This document shows positions 34,033-39,759 of a stretch of 39,759 nt of DNA, one piece after another (within the stretch, counting starts at the first letter, position 1; the number at the start of each line of letters is the position of its first letter). A program made the translations under genes and the position numbers. Under the pieces are notes generated by a model. That model was not told the origin of the DNA. It made no database searches and saw only the letters and a program-made list of their open reading frames with translations. This stretch comes from CAZJYI01 sp964550025 (GTDB taxonomy: Bacteria > Verrucomicrobiota > Kiritimatiellia > UBA8416 > CAYOBW01), in contig CAZJYI010000111.1 in assembly GCA_964550025.1 (NCBI GenBank), positions 1 to 39,759 on the forward strand. The letters are read 5' to 3'.

Positions 34033-37000
34033 ATGTACAGACACGAATTCGCACTCTCCCTTCTTCTTGTGGCTGCCCATTTGCATGCGGCATCCGCGGT
34101 TACTGATGTGCTTGACCAGAGTGAAGTGAAGGGCGGATTGGTGGTCGTCGTGGGGTGCGATGATCCGAAACTGCTGGTCGAGCTCGGTCGGCGTGACGGG
34201 TACCTGATCCAGGGGTTGGACACCGATCACGAACGAGTGGATGCAGCGGTCGAGGCCATTCATGCGGCGGGGTCGTACGGGAAGGTGTCGGTGACGCAGT
34301 TCGACGGGAAAGAGCTGCCGTACGTGGATAACCTGGTGAATGCTGTGGTGATTCGGGGTTCAGGATTCAAGGTTCAAGGTTCAGAGATTGATCGGGTGCT
34401 GGCTCCGCGTGGCGTTGCGATCGTGAATGGGAAACGGACTGTGAAATCAGTACCAGAGTCCATCGACGACTGGTCGCATCACCTCTACGACGCATCGGGT
34501 ATCGGCACGAGCCGGGACACGGTTGTGGCTCAGCCGCGCAGCATGCAGTGGAAAGCCGGGCCGGAGTACAGCCGCAGCCACGAGAACATGTCCAGCGTGA
34601 GCGCCGTCGTATCCGCCGGTGGTCGCGTGTTCGCCATCATGGACGAAGGACCGGCGATCTCGATCTACCTGCCTCCGAAGTGGTTCCTCTCGGCACGTGA
34701 TGCTTTCAGCGGCGTACTGCTGTGGAAGGTCCCGATCGCGGAGTGGCATGCCGAACTGTTCCCGCTGAAGTCCGGTCCGCAACAGCTCCCGCGGCGACTG
34801 GTGGCCACGGAGGATCGCGTCTACGTCACCCTCGGAATCGACGACGCGGTCAGCAAGCTCGACGCCGCAACCGGCAAGGTCTTGCGGACGTTCGATGAGA
34901 CCGTTCACGCGGAGGAAATTTTGCACGCGGATGGGAAGCTGCTGATCGTCGCGCATGACGGAAGCGGGATCTCGGCATACGGCGGCAAGACTCCCAGGAG
35001 CCGCCCCGGCTTCACGCTGGCGCAGAAGGTGTGGCGACCGGTGCAGGACCGGGTGGTTATGGTCGTCGATGCGGCCACCGGTAAGACCGCCTGGAAGACA
35101 GAACCGGAACCCGTGGTTTCCCTGACTCTCGCCGCTGACGGAGAAAGGGCGCACTACCTCTGCGGGAATGAGGTCGTCACCGTGAACATGGCTGACGGCA
35201 AGAAGCGCTGGTCAAGACAGGTTGCGGCGAAACCCGTGAAATCGAGTACGGCCGTGAACCCGGCCCTCATCGTGCACGACGGAATCGTCTATGTCGCAAA
35301 CGGCGGCAAGCTCACGGCATGGAATGGGGAGACGGGCGATGAGATGTGGTCTGCAACCTGCGCCAAGGCCGGCTACAGGGCGCCGACGAGCCTCCACGTC
35401 ATTGACGGCATGGTGTGGGACGTTGATGCGGGCGGTGAACCGTACCGCCCCGGCTCGGATCTGACCAAGATCAACCGGTATTACGTGGGATACGATCTCC
35501 GCACGGGTCAAGAGAAGAAGCGCATTCCCGTCTCTGCCGATCACGGTTACGCGATCATGCACCACCGCTGCCACATCCCGCGCGCGGCAGGATCGAACAT
35601 CATCACCAGTTTTCCCGGGATCGAGTTCTTCGATATGAAGACCGGCAAGGTGACGCACGATAGCTGGATCCGCGGCGCGTGCCTCTACGGGTTCATGCCG
35701 GCGAACGGTCTGCTCTACACCCCCCCCCACCCCTGCGCCTGCTATACGCAGGGCAAGCTGAGCGGTTTTTGGGCGGTGGCAGGGAAACGCGCTGGGACGG
35801 TCGCGCCGAGTCGGGAACGGTTGGAGAAGGGACCGGCTTTCGGGCGGATTGCAGATCTCAGATCTCAGATTTCAGAAGCGGGAACACGGGCTCCAAATGG
35901 CGGATCTCAGACTTCGGAAGCGGGAACACGGATTCCAGATGGCAGATCTCAGATTTCAGAGGCGGGAGCACGGATTCCAAATGGCGGATCTCAGATCTCA
36001 GAAGTCGGAGACTGGCCAACCTACCGCGGTAATGCCGCGCGCAGCGGAGTCACAAGGGCCGCGGTGCCGGTCGAGGTGAAGGAGGTCTGGTCGGCCGAAG
36101 TGGGAGCCGGGCTGAGCCAGTGTGTCGTCGCGGATGGAAGGACCTTTGTTTCGACCGTCGACTCGCACACCGTACACGCGCTTGATGCCGGGACGGGCAA
36201 GGCGTTGTGGTCGTACACAGCGGGCGCGAGGGTGGATTCGGCGCCGACGTATCACCGCGGGACCGTTCTGTTCGGATCGCTCGACGGGTACGTGTATTGC
36301 CTGGCCGCGGACAAGGGGGAGTTGGTCTGGCGGTTCCGGGCGAGCCCGATCGATAAACGGGTGGTGGACTATGACCAGGTCGAATCGGTGTGGCCGGTGC
36401 ACGGCAGCGTGCTGGTCCATGACGACATCGCCTGGTTCTGTGCCGGCCGCTCCTCTTACCTGGACGGCGGTCTTTACGTCTATCGCTTGAACCCACGTAC
36501 GGGTGAGGTGTTGACCACAACCCGGATAGACTCGTTGGGTCCGAAAGATGAACAGAAGCCCATCACCCCAAGCATGTACGCCCGCCTCGATATGGAGGGC
36601 GCCAAGAACGACATCCTCTCGTGCGACGGCAAGAACGTCTTCATGCGGCACTGGGCGTTCGATCTGAAGGGCAAAAGCATCGAGCGCAATCTCGATCATC
36701 TGTTCTCGCCGACGGGGTTCCTGGACACGACGTGGTTTCGGCGCACGTACTGGATCTATGGGCAGATATACGTGTCGGGTGCGCAGGGCTGGGCGCGCAC
36801 CGGGAACGCGAGACCCTCGGGACGTATCCTGTCGATCGACGGCGACACGATCTACGGCTTCGGCCGTGACAAGTACCCGCCATCTCCAGGCAACGCTCAC
36901 CAGATGTATCTACAGGGGGAGAAGGAGTACTTCTTTGCCACCGCGCGCACCAAGACCGCGGCCACTGCGGGAGTGGCGGAGCCGCGAGGCAAGCGCCAGA

Positions 37001-37323
37001 AGAGAAAGGCGGCCCTGCAGCCGAAGCAGAACTCCATATGGTCTGTCCCGGGCGATCTCCGGGTGCGCGGCATGGTTGTGGCCGGCGAGGGTGACGAGAA
37101 GCGTCTGTTCGTTGTTGGGGCCAAGGGCGACTGGGTTGTCTCCCAGGACGCTTACGAAGGGAAAGAGGGGAGCCTGTTGCGGGTCATGAGCGTTAAGGAT
37201 GGTAGCACCATCGCGGAGCAGCCGCTGGCGGGGCTGCCGGTGTTCGACGGTCTGTCGGCTGCGGGCGGCCGTTTGTTCATCTCCCTTACGGACGGTCGTG
37301 TCCTGTGTCTTGGCGAGGAGTAG
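34033..37323 (+). CDS. Secreted PQQ-type beta-propeller protein with a Rossmann-like N-terminus
   Basis: A 1096-residue protein with signal peptide MYRHEFALSLLLVAAHLHAA. Residues 33-140 resemble a degenerate class I methyltransferase fold: GGLVVVVGCDDPKLLVELG, GLDTDHERV, VDNLVNAVVI, DRVLAPRGVAIVNG. Then comes DDWSHHLYDASG and two propellers of PQQ-like repeats (LDAATGKVLRTF, VVDAATGKTAWKTEPEP, LDAGTGKALWSYTAG, LAADKGELVWRF). The propellers are separated by a 54-residue repeat insert (about 605-658), and another short repeat sits at about 108-118. Such proteins are common in Planctomycetes and Verrucomicrobia; some bind quinone, most are uncharacterised. Only 38 bp separate it from the PDZ gene downstream, so they probably form an operon acting outside the cytoplasm. 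Ribosome-binding site and start are clear. Confidence 0.82.
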   Translation: MYRHEFALSLLLVAAHLHAASAVTDVLDQSEVKGGLVVVVGCDDPKLLVELGRRDGYLIQGLDTDHERVDAAVEAIHAAGSYGKVSVTQFDGKELPYVDNLVNAVVIRGSGFKVQGSEIDRVLAPRGVAIVNGKRTVKSVPESIDDWSHHLYDASGIGTSRDTVVAQPRSMQWKAGPEYSRSHENMSSVSAVVSAGGRVFAIMDEGPAISIYLPPKWFLSARDAFSGVLLWKVPIAEWHAELFPLKSGPQQLPRRLVATEDRVYVTLGIDDAVSKLDAATGKVLRTFDETVHAEEILHADGKLLIVAHDGSGISAYGGKTPRSRPGFTLAQKVWRPVQDRVVMVVDAATGKTAWKTEPEPVVSLTLAADGERAHYLCGNEVVTVNMADGKKRWSRQVAAKPVKSSTAVNPALIVHDGIVYVANGGKLTAWNGETGDEMWSATCAKAGYRAPTSLHVIDGMVWDVDAGGEPYRPGSDLTKINRYYVGYDLRTGQEKKRIPVSADHGYAIMHHRCHIPRAAGSNIITSFPGIEFFDMKTGKVTHDSWIRGACLYGFMPANGLLYTPPHPCACYTQGKLSGFWAVAGKRAGTVAPSRERLEKGPAFGRIADLRSQISEAGTRAPNGGSQTSEAGTRIPDGRSQISEAGARIPNGGSQISEVGDWPTYRGNAARSGVTRAAVPVEVKEVWSAEVGAGLSQCVVADGRTFVSTVDSHTVHALDAGTGKALWSYTAGARVDSAPTYHRGTVLFGSLDGYVYCLAADKGELVWRFRASPIDKRVVDYDQVESVWPVHGSVLVHDDIAWFCAGRSSYLDGGLYVYRLNPRTGEVLTTTRIDSLGPKDEQKPITPSMYARLDMEGAKNDILSCDGKNVFMRHWAFDLKGKSIERNLDHLFSPTGFLDTTWFRRTYWIYGQIYVSGAQGWARTGNARPSGRILSIDGDTIYGFGRDKYPPSPGNAHQMYLQGEKEYFFATARTKTAATAGVAEPRGKRQKRKAALQPKQNSIWSVPGDLRVRGMVVAGEGDEKRLFVVGAKGDWVVSQDAYEGKEGSLLRVMSVKDGSTIAEQPLAGLPVFDGLSAAGGRLFISLTDGRVLCLGEE
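34355..34386 (+). repeat. In-frame GGTTCA-type simple repeat inside the PQQ gene
   Basis: GGTTCAGGATTCAAGGTTCA continues with AGGTTCA, that is, four degenerate units of GGTTCA/GATTCA. It encodes RGSGFKVQGSE between the Rossmann-like strand VVIR and the conserved IDRVLAPRG. Relatives should run on here without the extra residues. It looks like an inserted dispersed repeat that kept the frame. Confidence 0.6.
35849..36009 (+). repeat. Tandem repeat of 42 bp (14 residues) inside the PQQ gene
   Basis: Just under four units encode SQISEAGTRAPNGG, SQTSEAGTRIPDGR, SQISEAGARIPNGG and a partial SQISEVGDWP. The DNA core is CAGATCTCAGATTTCAGA and variants. The unit length is divisible by three, so all frames stay open. 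It lies exactly between two propeller halves, just before GDWPTYRGNAARSG, the normal start of a PQQ domain. It is absent from the rest of the window. Confidence 0.85.
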
Positions 37324-37361
37324 ACCTTCGCCGGACAATCCCACAGACAGAACGGAGAACC

Positions 37362-39759
37362 ATGACCATACGACCTGTGGCTCAAACCATCGTCCTTACG
37401 GCCATTCTTGGGGTCATCATCGTACTCACCTGTCGAGTACCGTGCGCGGCTGGACAGACCGAAGCGTCGCCAACCGTAAGCACCGGAACGGGCGGCGTTC
37501 CCGGCGCGCGTATCCTCCGAAAGAACGAGTTCGATCTCTACGGCCCGAGGCCCTTTCCCGAGCAGATCTCGCACATGGTCGATGACATGGTGGCCCAGAT
37601 ACTCAGAAGGCAGGAACCGAACGGGTCGTGGATCGACCATACCTACAGGTTGGACGGTTCGATGCACAAGAACCACCTGGCCGGCGGCACCGTCAAGATC
37701 ATCACCAACACCTCGCTCATGTGCCTGGTTCTGCGAAGGCATCACGAGTTCGCTCCCGCTGCCATCGACGCCGCAATCACCAGGGGGATTGAGTACGTGC
37801 TTCAATGCGTCAACCGGGGGCGGCTCTCTCAGAATGTCGGCGATGCGCCCTGGCGGCTCGCCTACGCGCTGCGGTTTCTGGCGCGCGAGTATCCGCACGC
37901 CGAGGATGCGCGACTCCGGTCCGCGATGCGCGGCACGTCGGAAGTGCTGATCAAGGGCCTTCGAGGTTCGCAACAGTTGACATGGGCCGAGAAGACCTCT
38001 GTCGTTTCCATGCGGAAGCCGGGCGATTTTGGCATCCGCCTCGCCCATGAGAACCCCTACGAGAGCATCGTCGCGGACTGCCCGGAAGAGTCGGTCGCCT
38101 ATCGCGGCGGCATGCGGGTCGGCGACGTCCTTGTTTCGGTCAACGGCATCCAGCTTGGCAGCCCGCTCAACTACGATTTCATGCGGTTTGACTGGATGGC
38201 CGGCGAACCGGTAACCTGCAAGGCCCGGCGCGCCGGCAAAGAGATCACGCTCACCGTCACGCCGCAGGCGAGCTACCCCGGCACCATTGGATTGCAGCTC
38301 GCGGACGTCGCGGGTGGCGTGGTTGTTCGCGACTTGGATTTCCTGAGCGATGCCCGGCGAGCGGGAATCGAAGTGGGCGACCTGATAACCAGGATCGACG
38401 ATACCACGATTCGGACCGAGGCGGACCTGAAAGGGCTGACGCTGCTCGCGGGCCAGGGCGTCGAGGTCAGGGGAATGCGCGACGGCCAACCGTTCCGGGC
38501 TCAATGGGAGTGCGCCCCTGTGCCGTTTTCGGGCATGGGCGCGACGTTCGCCAAAGTTGACAAGTCGTCGGATCCCGGCACAAGAATCGACGGTTTTCTC
38601 AAGGGATCGTGCCTGGCTGTGGCGGGTTTGAAGAAGGGCGATCGGGTTTTGAGCGTGGACGGCATCTCCGTTCTGGGCGTGGATCAGTTCGAGCAGCTAA
38701 GGCGTAGCATTCCCGGGGGAAAGCGCGTGGAAGTGGTCTATGTCGATGCCAACGGTCAGCGGGTGACCACGATGGTGACCACGAGCACGCTGCCCAACAG
38801 TTGGGGGTACAAGCCGTATCACGGTATCCAGTTCGACAAACGCTCGGCCAAGGCCGTGATCGGTTCCGTAGCTGTCGGTTCTCCGGCGGCTCTGACCGGT
38901 GAACTTGCTCCACGTTCGACGATTGTGGCGATCAACGGTGAGAGCACCCCGAACAGGGCCCGCGCCCAAAAGCTCCTCGACACTGCCGCCGCGGGAACAA
39001 CGGTTCACATGAGCGTGGAGAAGGGAGGCGTGCGGAAGGACGTGCAGTTCGTGACCAGGCGCGTCTCGGATTCGACGTGGAATGCCGACAGCAAGCAGAT
39101 GAGCGGCGGCTGGTCCTACTTGAAGTTCAGCAGAACGACGACGTTCATGACCGCTGACATTCTCGTGACGTTGCTGGGTGCCCGTCAAAACATGGGGTTG
39201 CAGGTCCCGGACTCGATGATATACAGGGCCTACATGGGTCTGTTGAATGCGCGGCGAACCTATCACAACTCAACGGCACCCAACTTCCTGTATGACGGCT
39301 CCGGCCACAACAACTACTCCTGGGTGAAGGATGCCCGGCAGCATTTCAGCCGGGGCGCCGCGTGCGAGTTGGCCTGCCTGCTCTACGACGACTGCAGACG
39401 TGAGGCCGGCAGAGAGCTGCGGACCCAGAAGGACCTCGAAGGCGGTTTGAAGGAGTGGCTCGTGCACCGGTGGAACCTGGACAGGGTGCGATTCCCAAGC
39501 GGTCACGACAAGAAGATGTTCTCCATCGCCCCCTACTACCTTCCGTACAGCTACTATACCACGATGGAGGCCGCCAACTACCTGAAGGGCAATGATGCCC
39601 TGGTCGAGGAGATCAAGCGATTCGGATTGGCCCTGTTGGCGTCGGAGTATGTTGTCAAAATGAAGCCGGGCGTCTGGTTCGTGGCCGGGCTGCAATCGGA
39701 GATTCCGCTCCAGTACTACAACATGCTGATGCTTGCCGGCGAACTGAAGTCCCACTACG
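37362..39759 (+). CDS. Four-PDZ protein inserted in an alpha/alpha toroid (3' end outside window)
   Basis: ATG 37362 follows GGAG, and the frame stays open to the window end (799 residues visible). After an export signal (IVLTAILGVIIVLTC), residues 70-210 are helical and resemble half of a prenyltransferase/squalene-cyclase-like alpha/alpha toroid (QEPNGSWIDH, LRFLAREYPHAEDARLRSA). Then come four PDZ domains: about 213-303 (GGMRVGDVLVSVNGIQLG), 306-386 (AGIEVGDLITRIDDTTI), 389-477 (AGLKKGDRVLSVDGISV) and 482-567 (ELAPRSTIVAINGEST). From 573 the helical toroid resumes (MTADILVTLLGARQNMGLQV, DGSGHNNYSWVKDARQHFS, SIAPYYLPYSYYTTMEAANY). No protease triad is seen. It is probably a periplasmic scaffold or binding protein working with the PQQ protein 38 bp upstream. 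Confidence 0.75.
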   Translation, partial: MTIRPVAQTIVLTAILGVIIVLTCRVPCAAGQTEASPTVSTGTGGVPGARILRKNEFDLYGPRPFPEQISHMVDDMVAQILRRQEPNGSWIDHTYRLDGSMHKNHLAGGTVKIITNTSLMCLVLRRHHEFAPAAIDAAITRGIEYVLQCVNRGRLSQNVGDAPWRLAYALRFLAREYPHAEDARLRSAMRGTSEVLIKGLRGSQQLTWAEKTSVVSMRKPGDFGIRLAHENPYESIVADCPEESVAYRGGMRVGDVLVSVNGIQLGSPLNYDFMRFDWMAGEPVTCKARRAGKEITLTVTPQASYPGTIGLQLADVAGGVVVRDLDFLSDARRAGIEVGDLITRIDDTTIRTEADLKGLTLLAGQGVEVRGMRDGQPFRAQWECAPVPFSGMGATFAKVDKSSDPGTRIDGFLKGSCLAVAGLKKGDRVLSVDGISVLGVDQFEQLRRSIPGGKRVEVVYVDANGQRVTTMVTTSTLPNSWGYKPYHGIQFDKRSAKAVIGSVAVGSPAALTGELAPRSTIVAINGESTPNRARAQKLLDTAAAGTTVHMSVEKGGVRKDVQFVTRRVSDSTWNADSKQMSGGWSYLKFSRTTTFMTADILVTLLGARQNMGLQVPDSMIYRAYMGLLNARRTYHNSTAPNFLYDGSGHNNYSWVKDARQHFSRGAACELACLLYDDCRREAGRELRTQKDLEGGLKEWLVHRWNLDRVRFPSGHDKKMFSIAPYYLPYSYYTTMEAANYLKGNDALVEEIKRFGLALLASEYVVKMKPGVWFVAGLQSEIPLQYYNMLMLAGELKSHY

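Noticed and set aside
35849..36009. Possible CRISPR array
   Set aside because: Units are contiguous with no unique spacers and all lie inside an intact coding frame.
37152..38504. 450-codon minus-strand frame
   Set aside because: It is the antisense of the PQQ gene end and the first PDZ domains.
1..39759. rRNA, tRNA and riboswitches
   Set aside because: No tRNA T-loop/acceptor pattern, rRNA segment or known riboswitch core was found by eye. A covariance-model search would be the decisive test.

Overview
The window is a GC-rich bacterial scaffold containing one run of 100 Ns (7975-8074), so it is probably a metagenome-assembled or draft genome. The gene content points to the PVC superphylum, most likely Kiritimatiellota, Verrucomicrobiota or a close relative. 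The signs are many secreted proteins, a polysaccharide lyase 8, large beta-helix proteins with the C-terminal domain typical of that group, a PQQ propeller protein, a multi-PDZ protein and a hydrazine-synthase-alpha-like multihaem protein. This assignment is inference; no rRNA or tRNA gene is present.

Layout. 1-246: tail of a secreted protein. 502-9.0 kb, mostly minus strand: a dihydrofolate-reductase remnant, a membrane-anchored protein with a one-base frameshift, a secreted protein, a class I methyltransferase, a lipoprotein, a BtrH-N-like protein, a PL8 lyase cut by the gap, a secreted ConA-like protein and a GNAT remnant. 9.4-17.7 kb, plus strand: a damaged propeller protein, a compositionally foreign B12-binding radical SAM enzyme, a 2-kb patchwork of truncated gene pieces (11.6-13.5 kb), the multihaem protein and a beta-helix protein.

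18.1-26.2 kb, minus strand: a five-gene operon. Four genes belong to the families TIGR02677 (DUF2397), TIGR02678 (DUF2398), TIGR02680 (SMC-like ATPase) and TIGR02679 (DUF2399, Toprim), the set I know as type III Wadjet (JetABCD), an SMC-based anti-plasmid system. Between jetC and jetD sits a fifth gene for a PIN-like protein, 3 nt after jetC and 25 nt before jetD. I know of no description of this component. The copy looks damaged: jetA lacks its N-terminus, and one deletion or misjoin has removed the end of jetB and the start of jetC with its Walker A motif. Just 3' of the operon is a 182-bp imperfect palindrome whose arm differences keep pairing only in the minus-strand RNA.

26.2-33.8 kb, minus strand: a DUF11/beta-helix adhesin-like protein and an RHS/YD-repeat protein with an unrecognised 170-residue tip. 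33.8-39.8 kb, plus strand: a divergent promoter region, a PQQ propeller protein with a Rossmann-like N-terminus and two in-frame repeat insertions, and a protein whose alpha/alpha toroid is split by four PDZ domains and runs off the window.

Taken together, the window is an accessory region rich in secreted polysaccharide-handling and surface proteins, with one defence island and an unusual density of broken or chimeric genes. Real decay and assembly error cannot be separated from sequence alone.
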